This document shows, piece after piece, positions 7,924 through 16,631 of a stretch of DNA of 64,000 nucleotides. The first letter of the stretch is position 1; each line of letters opens with the position of its first letter. The position numbers were made by a program, and so were the translations under genes. Where the stretch lies: assembly GCF_030814815.1 (NCBI RefSeq), contig NZ_JAUSVR010000016.1, forward strand, positions 1 to 64,000, given 5' to 3'. The stretch is from Ancylobacter amanitiformis (GTDB taxonomy: Bacteria; Pseudomonadota; Alphaproteobacteria; Rhizobiales; Xanthobacteraceae). The notes under the pieces were generated by a model. The model did not search any database. It was not told where the DNA came from and worked only from the letters and a program-made list of their open reading frames with translations.

Positions 7924-8684
7924 CTCCCGAGCAGGGTCGAGCGGTTGAGCCGGCGCAGCGCGAGGTCCGCCCGCTCGGCGTCGCGGCGCGTCTTCTCCAC
8001 GCTGTCGCCGGTGAACTTGAGGTGGCGGTGCGCCGCCTCCTCGGCGGCCGCCGCCTCGGCGTTGATCACCGCGAGGCCCAGCGCCTTGTGCTGGGCCAGG
8101 AGGTCATCGCGGAAGGCGGGATGCGCGAACAGGCTGGTGCGGTTGAAGAAGATGTCCCGCCGCAGCATCTCCGAGAAGGCCCGCATCACATGCAGGATGA
8201 CAAGGTTGTGCGAGGCGGCGTAGATCAGCCGGTGCAGCACGAGATCGGCCTCGGCCTCGCGGGTGGGGTCCTCGGCGCGGTGGGCTGTCTCCATCTCGGC
8301 GAGGCAGTCGCGGATGGCCTCGCGCTCCGGCTCGGTGGCGCGGATCGCGGCGAGCCCGCTGGCCGTCGTCTCCACCGCCGCGCGGTACTCGAAATAGTCC
8401 GCCGTCACCGCCTCATTGGATTGCAGCAGCCCGGCCAGCGGATCGGTGAGGCCGGCGAGAAACTGCGTGACCCGCGTGCCCTCGCGGCCGGTCGACAGCA
8501 GCCCGCGCGTCTCCAGTATCGCGAGCGCGTCGCGCAGCGAGGGGCGGGAGACATCGAGCCGCTCGGCGAGGTCGCGCTCGCTGGCGAGTTTCTCGCCCGG
8601 CCGCAGCACGCCCTCCAGAATGAGCCGCTCGAGGTGCCCGGCAATGGCCTCCGCCAGCTTCGGAGTCTTGAGCCGCTCAACCAT
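7920..8684 (-). CDS. FadR-subfamily GntR regulator, likely LldR-type lactate regulator
   Basis: 254 residues: an N-terminal winged HTH (LRPGEKLASERDLAERLDVSR, then PSLRDALAILE) and a C-terminal all-helical FCD ligand domain with metal-binding histidines (LVLHRLIYAA, AHPAF, HRHL). Divergent placement beside lldD, and a palindrome of FadR/LldR type in the shared intergenic region, suggest it controls lldD in response to lactate. Start ATG 8684 has GGGGAGG upstream. PdhR-like or other hydroxyacid sensing cannot be excluded. Confidence 0.8.
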   Translation of the reverse strand: MVERLKTPKLAEAIAGHLERLILEGVLRPGEKLASERDLAERLDVSRPSLRDALAILETRGLLSTGREGTRVTQFLAGLTDPLAGLLQSNEAVTADYFEYRAAVETTASGLAAIRATEPEREAIRDCLAEMETAHRAEDPTREAEADLVLHRLIYAASHNLVILHVMRAFSEMLRRDIFFNRTSLFAHPAFRDDLLAQHKALGLAVINAEAAAAEEAAHRHLKFTGDSVEKTRRDAERADLALRRLNRSTLLGS

Positions 8685-8801
8685 GGTGTCCTCCCCTGCC
8701 CCTCCCTGCCCCTTGTTCCTACGCCATTTTTCCGCGCCGCGCACATCGCGCATTGTTGGCACCGTGCGACCAAAGCCCAAGGCACAGACCGATTGACTTG
8801 A

Positions 8802-8822
8802 CTGGTAAAACGAATTTACCAG
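8802..8822. promoter_or_regulatory. Palindromic operator for the FadR/LldR-type regulator
   Basis: CTGGTAAA-ACGAA-TTTACCAG is a perfect 8 bp inverted repeat with a 5 bp centre. It contains the TGGT...ACCA core bound by FadR-subfamily GntR proteins such as LldR and PdhR. It lies between the divergent regulator and lldD genes. Confidence 0.65.
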
Positions 8823-8919
8823 ACTGGATGTTCACAACCGCAAGCTCCCACCCTCGCCGGGGCCACCTGCCGGGAGCGCGAACGGAGAGGCACGCTGCCC
8901 CACCCGTCCCGCAGGCGCC

Positions 8920-8959
8920 GCCCCTCGCCGGGAGCGGCGCCCCGTGATCGGCGAGGGGC
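8920..8959. repeat. 11 bp perfect inverted repeat in the lldR-lldD spacer
   Basis: GCCCCTCGCCG (8920-8930) pairs with CGGCGAGGGGC (8949-8959). It may form a hairpin in the divergent promoter region; no T-tract follows, so it is not an obvious terminator. The rest of 8685-9053 holds the operator and a promoter but no ORF I can support. Confidence 0.5.
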
Positions 8960-8990
8960 ACCCCGCGCAAGGGCCGTGGGGCATCCATCA

Positions 8991-9018
8991 TTGACGTCCG
9001 ATGGGGGAGGCGTATGAG
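8991..9018 (+). promoter_or_regulatory. Possible sigma70-type promoter of lldD
   Basis: TTGACG (8991-8996), a 16 bp spacer, and TATGAG (9013-9018). The predicted start is about 30 bases before the lldD ATG. Confidence 0.4.
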
Positions 9019-9053
9019 CCTGCCCCAAAAGCCTGCGCAGGGGAAAGCGACCC

Positions 9054-10190
9054 ATGGCCACCGTCACCAATATCCAGGACCTCCGGCAGATCGCGATGCG
9101 CAAGGTGCCGCGCGCCATCTTCCATTATGCCGACCGCGGCTCCTATGACGAGGTGACGCTGAAGGCCAACAAGGCCGACCTCGCCGCCATCCCGCTGCGC
9201 CAGCGGGTGATGATCGACGTGTCCGACCGTTCCACCGCCACCACGATGATCGGCGAGAGCGTGGCGTTGCCGCTTGCCATCGCGCCCACCGGGCTCACCG
9301 GCCTGTTCCACGGCGACGGCGAGATTCACGGCTGCCGTGCCGCCCATGCCGCCGGCATCCCCTTCACCCTCTCCACCATGTCGATCTGCTCGATCGAGGA
9401 CGTGGCGGCGGCGGTGTCGAAGCCGTTCTGGTTCCAGCTCTATGTGATGCGGGACCGCAAGTTCTCCGAATCGCTGATCGAGCGCGCCAAGGCGGCGAAG
9501 TGCTCGGCGCTGGTGCTGACGCTCGACCTGCAGATCCAGGGCCAGCGGCACATGGACATAAAGAACGGGCTCGCCGTTCCGCCCAAGCTGACGCTGGCCA
9601 ACGCCATCGACATCGCCACCAAGCCGGCCTGGGCGCTCAGCGTGCTGATGGGCAAGCGCCATTCCTTCGGCAATCTCGCGGTGCGCAAGGAGAGCGACAG
9701 CCTCACCACGCTGTCGCAGTGGATCGCCGGCCAGTTCGACCCCTCGCTGTCCTGGAAGGACGTGGAATGGGTGCGCTCGCTGTGGCCGGGCAAGCTCATT
9801 CTCAAGGGCGTGCTGGACGTCGAGGACGCGAAGATCGCGGCGCAGGCCGGCGCCGATGCCATCGTGGTGTCGAACCATGGCGGGCGCCAGCTCGACGGGG
9901 CGGTCTCGTCCATCTCGGCGCTGCCGAAGATCGTCGACGCCATCGGCGGCGGCAAGAGCGAGATCTGGTTCGACGGCGGCGTCACCTCGGGTCAGGACAT
10001 CCTCAAGGCCCGCGCGCTGGGCGCGCAGGGCTGCATGATGGGCAAGGCCTTCCTGTGGTCGCTGGCGGCGGGCGGCGAGGCGGGCGTCGCCAAGGCGATC
10101 GAAATCATGCGCCGGGAACTCGACGTCTCCATGGCGCTCACCGGCACCCGGGACATCAACCAGGTCGACAAAAGCGTGCTCGCGCTCTGA
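9054..10190 (+). CDS. lldD: L-lactate dehydrogenase (FMN-dependent, quinone-linked)
   Basis: 378 residues, full-length member of the FMN-dependent alpha-hydroxy-acid dehydrogenase family. It oxidises L-lactate to pyruvate at the membrane face, feeding the quinone pool. Seen: PTGLTGLFHGDGE, the FMN-binding lysine region KLILKG, catalytic His in SNHGGRQLDG, and EIWFDGGVTSGQDILKARALGA binding FMN phosphate. ATG 9054 has GGGGAAAG upstream. It is divergent from a FadR-type regulator, consistent with lactate induction. Glycolate or mandelate oxidation is a less likely alternative. Confidence 0.9.
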   Translation: MATVTNIQDLRQIAMRKVPRAIFHYADRGSYDEVTLKANKADLAAIPLRQRVMIDVSDRSTATTMIGESVALPLAIAPTGLTGLFHGDGEIHGCRAAHAAGIPFTLSTMSICSIEDVAAAVSKPFWFQLYVMRDRKFSESLIERAKAAKCSALVLTLDLQIQGQRHMDIKNGLAVPPKLTLANAIDIATKPAWALSVLMGKRHSFGNLAVRKESDSLTTLSQWIAGQFDPSLSWKDVEWVRSLWPGKLILKGVLDVEDAKIAAQAGADAIVVSNHGGRQLDGAVSSISALPKIVDAIGGGKSEIWFDGGVTSGQDILKARALGAQGCMMGKAFLWSLAAGGEAGVAKAIEIMRRELDVSMALTGTRDINQVDKSVLAL

Positions 10191-10244
10191 GGCCGGTACG
10201 GACGGCCCCATGGCGAGACTGGCCCTGTATCCGCCCGGCCGTTG

Positions 10245-10790
10245 TCAGCGCTTGCGCGGTGATGCGGCCGACGGCGCCGCCTCTGCCTTGACGGGCGGGG
10301 CCTTCGGCGTCCGCCGTGTCGCCCCGCGCGGCAGGCGCAGCGGCCAGCGCACCATGTGATCGACGAAATCCTGCAGCGGCAGGTCGTCTTCCAGCACGGC
10401 GACCTTGCCACGCACCGAGACCCCGACCTGGTGCACCGTGTCGCGGTCACCCGAGACCAGATGGTGCCACCAGTAGAGATCGCGCCCCTCCTCCACCAGC
10501 CGGTAGGCACAGGAGGTCGGCAGCCAGTCGATGGCCCGCACGGTCTGCGGCGTCAGGCGCACGCAATCGGGCACGACCGCCTGCCGATTGGGGTAATCGC
10601 GGCAGCGGCAGCCATCCTCGTCGAGCAGCTTGCAGCCGATATCGGTATAGGCGATCGCCTCGGTGTCCTCGTCCTGCAGCTTCACAAGGCAGCAGCGCCC
10701 GCACCCGTCGCACAGGCTCTCCCATTCGGCGGAATCCAGTTCCTCCAGCGACTTGGTGCGCCAGAACGGCTCGGCAATATCGGACGTCAT
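10245..10790 (-). CDS. YcgN-family cysteine cluster protein (UPF0260)
   Basis: 181 residues with the CxxCGRCC motif ([12 protein letters not shown]) and further cysteines ([30 protein letters not shown]) that define the YkgJ/YcgN cluster. These are predicted to bind zinc or an iron-sulfur centre; physiological role unknown. Start ATG 10790 ([10 protein letters not shown]) matches the family N-terminus. The last 25 residues are a Lys/Ala/Pro-rich tail. Confidence 0.85.
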   Translation of the reverse strand: MTSDIAEPFWRTKSLEELDSAEWESLCDGCGRCCLVKLQDEDTEAIAYTDIGCKLLDEDGCRCRDYPNRQAVVPDCVRLTPQTVRAIDWLPTSCAYRLVEEGRDLYWWHHLVSGDRDTVHQVGVSVRGKVAVLEDDLPLQDFVDHMVRWPLRLPRGATRRTPKAPPVKAEAAPSAASPRKR

Positions 10791-11010
10791 GCGACCTTCG
10801 CAGGAGAAGCGGACCAAAACGCCGGCGGCTTCATCAACCGGCAATCAAACCTTAGATAGCGTCGGGCTTCCATTGAAGCGAGCCCTCACGCGCCACTCGT
10901 CGCCGCGCGAGGGCTCGGCTATAAGGCAGTCATACCCGGATCGACGCCGACGGGCACCCGGGCATGGCCGGGCGCGTATCCGGCTTTCGAGTGCCGGGCC
11001 TTTGGGGCCG

Positions 11011-11068
11011 GCCAGTTGACGACCGGCCAGTTGACGACCGGCCCTGGAGTATCGGCCTTGGAGTATCG
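11011..11068. repeat. Two adjacent short tandem repeats (15 bp x2, then 14 bp x2)
   Basis: GCCAGTTGACGACCG occurs twice head to tail (11011-11025, 11026-11040). It is followed by GCCCTGGAGTATCG and GCCTTGGAGTATCG (11041-11054, 11055-11068). Both sit directly upstream of, or within, the first codons of the penicillin-binding protein gene. Confidence 0.9.
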
Positions 11069-11071
11069 GGC

Positions 11072-13318
11072 TTGAGCGACACGCCGCAGGATGTTTCCCC
11101 CGACCCGCCGCCGGCCGGGCCGACACCGCCGCGCGCTCCGCGCCCGCGCGGCAACCGGCGGCTGCGGAACTTCCTGCTCGCGCTCGATTCCTGGATCGAT
11201 TCGACCATCTATGCCAGCGGCATCGGCCTGCGCGCGTTCTGGGATGCGTTCGTCGCCTTCACCGAGCGCTTCAACGTGCAGGGCCCGGTGCGCCTCGCCA
11301 TCTCCCTCGCCTCGACCGGCATGAGCTGGGGGGCGATCGGCGCCGTGCTCATGCTGGCGCTGGCCGTGCCCGCCTTCCACGAGACCTCGGACGACTGGCT
11401 GAAGCGGGCCGAGCTGTCCGTCACTTTCCAGGACCGCTACGGCAACATCATCGGCGAGCGCGGCATCCGCCACAATGACACGGTGCCGCTGGAGGAATTT
11501 CCCGATCACCTCATCAAGGCGGTGCTGGCCACCGAGGACCGGCGCTTCTACGACCATTTCGGCATCGACATTCCCGGCACCTTCCGCGCGGTGCTGTCCA
11601 ATGCGCGCGCCGGCGGCGTGGTGCAGGGCGGCTCCTCGCTGACCCAGCAGCTCGCCAAGAACCTGTTCCTCTCCAACGAGCGCACGCTGGAGCGCAAGAT
11701 CAAGGAAGCGTTCCTGGCGCTGTGGCTGGAATTCCATCTCACCAAGAACCAGATCCTGAAACTGTATCTCGACCGCGCCTATATGGGCGGCGGCACTTTC
11801 GGCGTGGACGCGGCGGCGCAGTATTATTTCGGCAAGTCCGCCCGCGACGTGAACCTCGCGGAGGCCGCCATGCTGGCCGGCCTGTTCAAGGCGCCGTCGA
11901 AATTCGCGCCCCATGTCAACCTGCCGGCCGCGCGCTGGCGCGCTTCCGTCGTGCTCGACAACCTCGTCGATGCCGGCTTCATGACCGAAGGCCAGGTGTT
12001 CGGCGCCCGCCGCAACCCGGCAACGCCGGTCGACCGCAAGCAGGACGACGTGCCGGAATATTATCTCGACTTCGCCTTCGACCAGGTGAAGCAGATCGTC
12101 GACAAGCTGCCGCGCAGCTATGCCGAGCGCTCCTTCCTGGTGCGCACCGCGCTCGACCCCAATATCCAGAAGGCCGCCGACCTCGCGATCCGCGACAGCC
12201 TCAAGCAGTTCGGCAAGGATTACGGCGCCAAGCAGTCCGCCATGGTGGTGATGGAGCCGAACGGCGCGGTGCGCGCCATGGTGGGCGGGCGCGACTATGG
12301 CGAGAGCCAGTTCAACCGCGCCACCGATGCGCTGCGCCAGCCCGGCTCGTCCTTCAAGCCCTATGTCTATACCGCCGCGCTGATGACCGGCAAATACACG
12401 CCCGACACCATCGTGGTCGACGGGCCCATCTGCATCGGCAACTGGTGCCCGCAGAATTACGGCCGCTCCTATGCCGGCCGCATTCCGCTCATCACCGCCC
12501 TCACCCGCTCGCTGAACACCGTGGCGGTGAAGCTGGCGGAGGCGATCGGGCGCGGGCGCATCGTCGATCTCGCCCATGCCATGGGCGTGAAGAGCGAATT
12601 GAAGATCACCCGCGCGCTGCCGCTGGGCGCCGCCGAAGTGACAGTGCTGGACCAGACGACCGGCTATGCCGTGTTCGCCAATAACGGCATGTCGGTCGAC
12701 CCGCACACGATCATCGACATGCGCACCCCCGCCGGCGAGCCGGTGTGGAACTTCGACCGCGACGGCCCCAAGCCGCACCGGATCATCCCCGAAAACATCA
12801 TCGGCATGATCAACCCGATGCTGAACAGCGTGGTGGAGAACGGCACCGGCCGGCGCGCCCGGCTGCCGGGGGTGAAGGTGGCCGGCAAGACCGGCACCAC
12901 CAACGCCTATCGCGATGCCTGGTTCGTCGGCTTCACCGGCAATTATGTCGGCGCCATCTGGTTCGGCAATGACGATTACGCCCCGACCCGCAAGATGACC
13001 GGCGGCACCCTGCCCGCCATGACCTGGCAGAAGGTGATGGCCTTCGCCCATCAGGGCATCGAACTGAAGCCCCCGCCGAGCCTGGAGGGCCTGCCGGTGC
13101 CCAAGCTCGACGGCGCGGTGGCGAATGCCGAGGCGCTGCAGGTCGACGGCGTGCAGCGCCCCGTCACGCTGTCCCCGGCTGCCGCCCGGCAATTGATGAC
13201 GCTCTCCAGCCGCATGCGCGAGGCGGCGGGACAGCCGATCCGCCGGCCCACCGCCGCCGCCGATCCCGGCCAGATTCCGGCCCCCGTGCCCAGTGCGGGG
13301 GCGAGCGGCAGCAATTGA
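11072..13318 (+). CDS. PBP1A-type bifunctional peptidoglycan synthase
   Basis: About 748 residues. A cytoplasmic Pro/Arg-rich N-terminus is followed by a membrane helix (AIGAVLMLALAVPAF). Then comes a GT51 glycosyltransferase domain with catalytic Glu in ATEDRRFYDHFGID and the QGGSSLTQQLAKN motif, and a transpeptidase domain with SSFK, SLN and KTGT motifs. It polymerises lipid II and crosslinks stems in the periplasm. I take TTG 11072 (GGAG nine bases upstream) as start because the upstream 36 codons are made of tandem repeats; ATG 10964 is the alternative. Confidence 0.88.
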   Translation: MSDTPQDVSPDPPPAGPTPPRAPRPRGNRRLRNFLLALDSWIDSTIYASGIGLRAFWDAFVAFTERFNVQGPVRLAISLASTGMSWGAIGAVLMLALAVPAFHETSDDWLKRAELSVTFQDRYGNIIGERGIRHNDTVPLEEFPDHLIKAVLATEDRRFYDHFGIDIPGTFRAVLSNARAGGVVQGGSSLTQQLAKNLFLSNERTLERKIKEAFLALWLEFHLTKNQILKLYLDRAYMGGGTFGVDAAAQYYFGKSARDVNLAEAAMLAGLFKAPSKFAPHVNLPAARWRASVVLDNLVDAGFMTEGQVFGARRNPATPVDRKQDDVPEYYLDFAFDQVKQIVDKLPRSYAERSFLVRTALDPNIQKAADLAIRDSLKQFGKDYGAKQSAMVVMEPNGAVRAMVGGRDYGESQFNRATDALRQPGSSFKPYVYTAALMTGKYTPDTIVVDGPICIGNWCPQNYGRSYAGRIPLITALTRSLNTVAVKLAEAIGRGRIVDLAHAMGVKSELKITRALPLGAAEVTVLDQTTGYAVFANNGMSVDPHTIIDMRTPAGEPVWNFDRDGPKPHRIIPENIIGMINPMLNSVVENGTGRRARLPGVKVAGKTGTTNAYRDAWFVGFTGNYVGAIWFGNDDYAPTRKMTGGTLPAMTWQKVMAFAHQGIELKPPPSLEGLPVPKLDGAVANAEALQVDGVQRPVTLSPAAARQLMTLSSRMREAAGQPIRRPTAAADPGQIPAPVPSAGASGSN

Positions 13319-13451
13319 GACGATGTCGCGAACACGGCCCCGCCGAGGAAGACGGCCGTGCCGATCCGGATGGCGGAGCGATCGCGAGACCTTGCCGATT
13401 GACCTTCCCGCTTCCAGTGCCCATGCATGAGCGTTCCCGCGTTCCATCGGA

Positions 13452-14039
13452 TTGCCCGAAACCGTGCGTTCCCTCCTCTTCATCCTGACGCTCGCCATCG
13501 GCGCCGCCGTCGGCCTCGGCCTGACCTGGTTCACCACGGTCAAGGGCTATGGTCCGGCGTCGATCCGCTCCGGCGCCTGGGAGGCCTGGCCCAAGGCGGG
13601 GGCGGAGGATGCCGATCCCTATGCGCGGGCCGCGCTCGCCCGCGCCGGCGAACTGCCGCTGGAACTGGCCGACGGCCTCGCCTTCGTCGCCAGCACGGAC
13701 GATGCCGGCATGCCGCTGGACGGGCGCTGCGACATCCGCCTTACCGGCAGCCTGCCGCAGGCGCGCTTCTGGACGCTCACCGTCACCGACCCGCGCGGCC
13801 GGCTGATCGACAACCCGGCCAAGCGCAGCGGCTTCACCAGCCCGGAAGTGGTGTGGAACCGGGATGGCACGCTCGACCTGCTGCTGGGCCCGCGCGCCCG
13901 GCCGGGCAACTGGCTGCCGACCGGCGCGCGCGAGCGCATCGTGCTGACGCTGCGGCTCTACGATACGCCGGTCGGCCTTGCCCGCCGCACCAGCGACGCA
14001 CCGGCCATGCCGCGCCTGGTGACGGAGCGCTGCCCATGA
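13452..14039 (+). CDS. DUF1214 domain membrane-anchored protein
   Basis: 195 residues: an N-terminal membrane helix (LLFILTLAIGAAVGLGLTWF) followed by a beta-rich DUF1214 domain with the conserved core FWTLTVTDPRGRLIDNP and a C-terminal VLTLRLYD strand. Function unknown. It is followed after 52 bp by a DUF1254 protein, the usual partner domain, here as a separate short gene. Start is TTG 13452 or GTG 13464; neither has a strong ribosome site. Confidence 0.8.
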   Translation: MPETVRSLLFILTLAIGAAVGLGLTWFTTVKGYGPASIRSGAWEAWPKAGAEDADPYARAALARAGELPLELADGLAFVASTDDAGMPLDGRCDIRLTGSLPQARFWTLTVTDPRGRLIDNPAKRSGFTSPEVVWNRDGTLDLLLGPRARPGNWLPTGARERIVLTLRLYDTPVGLARRTSDAPAMPRLVTERCP

Positions 14040-14091
14040 GCGAATACGCAATGCGCCCCGTCCCCCGCCTTGCAACGGGGGGAAGGTCTTG

Positions 14092-14637
14092 ATGAAAAGG
14101 CTGATCGTGCCGATCCTCGCCGGCCTCGTGCTGGGCGGCATCGTGCATCTGGTGGGGGTGCTGATCCTGCCCTATCTCGCGGAGAAGGACGCCTATTCCC
14201 GCCTCTCGGCCATCGGCGACGTGAACACCGTCACCCCCATCGACGACCCGTCCTCGGAGGGCGCCGTGCTGCCGGCGAGCGATCCCGCCTTCGTCTCGGC
14301 CGTGTGCCTTTACGATCTCGGCGACGGGCCCCTGAAGATCCGCGTGCCGACGACCGAGGACTACACTTCCATCTCCTTCTATACGCGCTACGGAATGCCG
14401 TTCTACGCCATCAACGACCGCTCGGCCGGCCGCAGCGTCATCGAACTCGACTTGATGAACGCCAAGCAGAAAGCCGCGCTGCCGGAGAATGACGAAGTCA
14501 CGGTGGCCGACCGTCTGGTGGTCGAATCACCCAGCGACGAGGGCGTCGTGCTCATTCGCGGACTGGTTCGCGAGCGTAGCGCCCGCGAGGCGATCAAGGC
14601 GCTGGTGGATGCCGCCGGCTGCGACAGCCCGTCATAG
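14092..14637 (+). CDS. DUF1254 domain membrane-anchored protein
   Basis: 181 residues with an N-terminal membrane helix (LIVPILAGLVLGGIVHLVGVLIL) and a DUF1254-like domain (SDPAFVSAVCLYDLGDGPLKI, TSISFYTRYGMPFYAIND). Function unknown. DUF1254 and DUF1214 often form one roughly 450-residue protein; here each is shorter, membrane-anchored and separately encoded. ATG 14092 has GGGGGGAAGG upstream; the previous codon TTG is also in frame. Probably co-transcribed with the DUF1214 gene. Confidence 0.8.
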   Translation: MKRLIVPILAGLVLGGIVHLVGVLILPYLAEKDAYSRLSAIGDVNTVTPIDDPSSEGAVLPASDPAFVSAVCLYDLGDGPLKIRVPTTEDYTSISFYTRYGMPFYAINDRSAGRSVIELDLMNAKQKAALPENDEVTVADRLVVESPSDEGVVLIRGLVRERSAREAIKALVDAAGCDSPS

Positions 14638-15070
14638 GCTGCCGCTGGTCGGGGCCGGTCCGTGGCTACCGCCGGACGGCCGTTCGGGCACCTGCGCGCG
14701 CACGCGCTGGATCACCTGCAGGATCACGATTTCGCCGGTCGCTGCCTCACCGGTGACGGCGCCACCCGTCTCGCCCTCCCCCGCGCGCGGGGCGGCTTGC
14801 GGACGCGCGAGGCGTCGCCCGGCGTTCGAGGCATGGCAAACGGCACGATCACGCCCATCTCGCCCTCCGCGGGGTTGCACGGATTCACGCCAGCCGATCC
14901 CGCCGTCACGGGGGCGGATCGGCGGGGAAGGCACGTTTTTCCGCAGGGTTAACCCAATTGGTCCCGTAACGGACGTTCATGGTTAACGCCTTTCTAACGT
15001 TCCACGCCTAGCTTGGTTTCGCGGAACGGCGCGCGACGCCGGAATCATTTCATCAGACAATTTCATCCCT
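14638..15070. other. 433 bp spacer without a supported gene
   Basis: A 100-codon minus-strand frame (14632-14934) has low-complexity composition and no family resemblance, so I do not call it. The last 120 bp are AT-richer and hold a CtrA-like box and probably the promoter of the DUF2336 gene. Confidence 0.5.
14983..14998 (+). promoter_or_regulatory. Possible CtrA box upstream of the DUF2336 gene
   Basis: TTAA, seven bases, then CTAAC (14983-14998) is one mismatch from the alphaproteobacterial CtrA site TTAA-N7-TTAAC. A second TTAACC lies at 14949. It sits 75 bp before the start codon. Confidence 0.35.
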
Positions 15071-16234
15071 ATGCCCCCTGCGACCGGTTCCGGCCTCAAA
15101 CTCCTGATCGAGGAAGCACGTCGCCGGCACGAGGACACCCGGCCGGACATGCTGCGCGCGCTTGTCGGGCTGTATCTGCGCCAGCCGTCGCACAATGCCG
15201 ACGAGCAGACCCGTTTCGCCACGCTCGCCCGTCACCTGATCGCCGCGGTGGATGCACCCGCCGCCGCCCGCGCGCTGCGCGAGATGGCACCTCGCCGCGA
15301 TCTGCCGCGCGATTTCGTGCTCGACCTCATCGACGGGCCGATCGCGCTGGCCGGCCCGATGCTGCGCCTGTCACCGGTTCTGGACGAGGAAGACCTTGCC
15401 GCGCTGGTGGACCGGGCGAGCCCGGATCAACTGGCCGCCATCAGCGCCCGTCGCGAGGTCTCGCCGGCGCTCGCCAAGCGGCTGGCGGCGCGCATGCACC
15501 GGGCCGGGGCGCCGGCGCGAGAGCCGCACCCGGCTGTCGCGACGGCGCTCGATACGGCCGCCTTGACCGCCGAGATTGTCGCCGGCATCGCCTCGGAACT
15601 CGCCGCCGCGTTTCCCGAACGCCCCGCCGCGCCCGACCAGGGTGAACCGCGCGATACGGCCGCGCCCGACGGCGACCCGCGCATCGCCCCTCCCCCGGCA
15701 GTTTCGCGGCTCGACTATCTCGCCGCCTCGCCGGAAGAGCGCGCAGCGCTGGTCGCCCGCCTCGTCACCCTGCCGCCTCTCTCGCTGGCCGAGCGGGTGG
15801 CGGCGGCCGACGGCACTTTCACCGACGCGCTGCTCGATCTGGCGAAAGCCGCCGAACCCGCCGGCATCGCCGCCCTGATGGAGGCGGCGCTGGGCGTGAC
15901 GCGGGAGAACGCGGCGCGCATCGTCGCCGACGAGACGGGGCAGGCCCTCGCGGTCGCCGCGCGCGCGCTGGGTCTCTCCTTCGCCGTGCTGTCGCGCGTG
16001 CTGTTCCGCCTGCACCCGGCCACCGGTCGCTCGGCGGCGGAAATGAGCCGGCTGGCCGACATGTTCGACGGGTTGCCGCTGGCCAGCGCGCAACATCTGG
16101 TCGCGAGCTGGCGCGGCGGCCGGCGGATGGCGCGCGAGCGGGGGGAGGACGCCCCGTCCATGCGCAGCTATGGCCACGCCCGCGCCACCCCCGTTACCGC
16201 CTCCGATTCGGGCGAGGCGCGCCAGCAGGGTTGA
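15071..16234 (+). CDS. DUF2336 domain protein
   Basis: 387 residues, soluble and helical, with HEAT-like repeated Ala/Leu helices characteristic of alphaproteobacterial DUF2336 proteins (LKLLIEEARRRHED, DMLRALVGLYLRQ, RHLIAAVDAP). Its role is not established. The middle (about 145-215) is a Pro/Ala-rich linker. Start is ATG 15071. It converges with the DUF1491 gene 25 bp downstream. A CtrA-like site upstream would put it under cell-cycle or motility control, which is inference. Confidence 0.75.
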   Translation: MPPATGSGLKLLIEEARRRHEDTRPDMLRALVGLYLRQPSHNADEQTRFATLARHLIAAVDAPAAARALREMAPRRDLPRDFVLDLIDGPIALAGPMLRLSPVLDEEDLAALVDRASPDQLAAISARREVSPALAKRLAARMHRAGAPAREPHPAVATALDTAALTAEIVAGIASELAAAFPERPAAPDQGEPRDTAAPDGDPRIAPPPAVSRLDYLAASPEERAALVARLVTLPPLSLAERVAAADGTFTDALLDLAKAAEPAGIAALMEAALGVTRENAARIVADETGQALAVAARALGLSFAVLSRVLFRLHPATGRSAAEMSRLADMFDGLPLASAQHLVASWRGGRRMARERGEDAPSMRSYGHARATPVTASDSGEARQQG

Positions 16235-16259
16235 TCGCGCGCTCACCGACGTCGGTGGA

Positions 16260-16604
16260 TCAGTCGCGCGCGAGTTCGAGGAAATGCCGCCCCTCGCGAT
16301 CCTCGATCTCGACGAACCACAGGTCGGGATCGAAGCGGATCTCCTTCGCCATGCGCTCCTCGGCCGCGCTCTCGGGCGAACCGGGCGGCACCAGCGGCGC
16401 GAAAAGCCGCTCGCCGGGCACCGCCACCTCGGCGAGCGAGGGCAGCGCGGGCCCGAACAATCCGGCCTTGCCGTCGAGCGTCGCGATCTTCACGAAGATG
16501 GCGCCGGCATCCTCGGCGCCACGCCGGCGCACGGCGGCGAAGGCGCCCACGCCATGAGCCCGGCGGATCAGCGCGGAAACCCAGATGCCGCTTTTCAGAC
16601 GCAT
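16260..16604 (-). CDS. DUF1491 family protein
   Basis: 114 residues starting MRLKSGIWVSALIRRAHGVGAFAAVRRRGAEDAGAIF, the highly conserved N-terminus of DUF1491, a small soluble alphaproteobacterial family without known function. It ends with WFVEIEDREGRHFLELARD. It follows the peptidoglycan-binding protein gene by 27 bp on the same strand and is likely its operon partner. Confidence 0.85.
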   Translation of the reverse strand: MRLKSGIWVSALIRRAHGVGAFAAVRRRGAEDAGAIFVKIATLDGKAGLFGPALPSLAEVAVPGERLFAPLVPPGSPESAAEERMAKEIRFDPDLWFVEIEDREGRHFLELARD

Positions 16605-16631
16605 GGCGTCCCCCTCGCGGTCAACCGCCGC

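Noticed and set aside
10919-13543. 874-codon minus-strand open frame
   Set aside because: It is the exact antisense of the PBP1A gene; its composition is His/Arg/Gly-rich noise, and the plus-strand protein has all catalytic motifs. It is a GC-bias shadow.
14632-14934. 100-codon minus-strand ORF as a gene
   Set aside because: Low-complexity Gly/Arg/Pro composition, weak start and no family resemblance; left as spacer.
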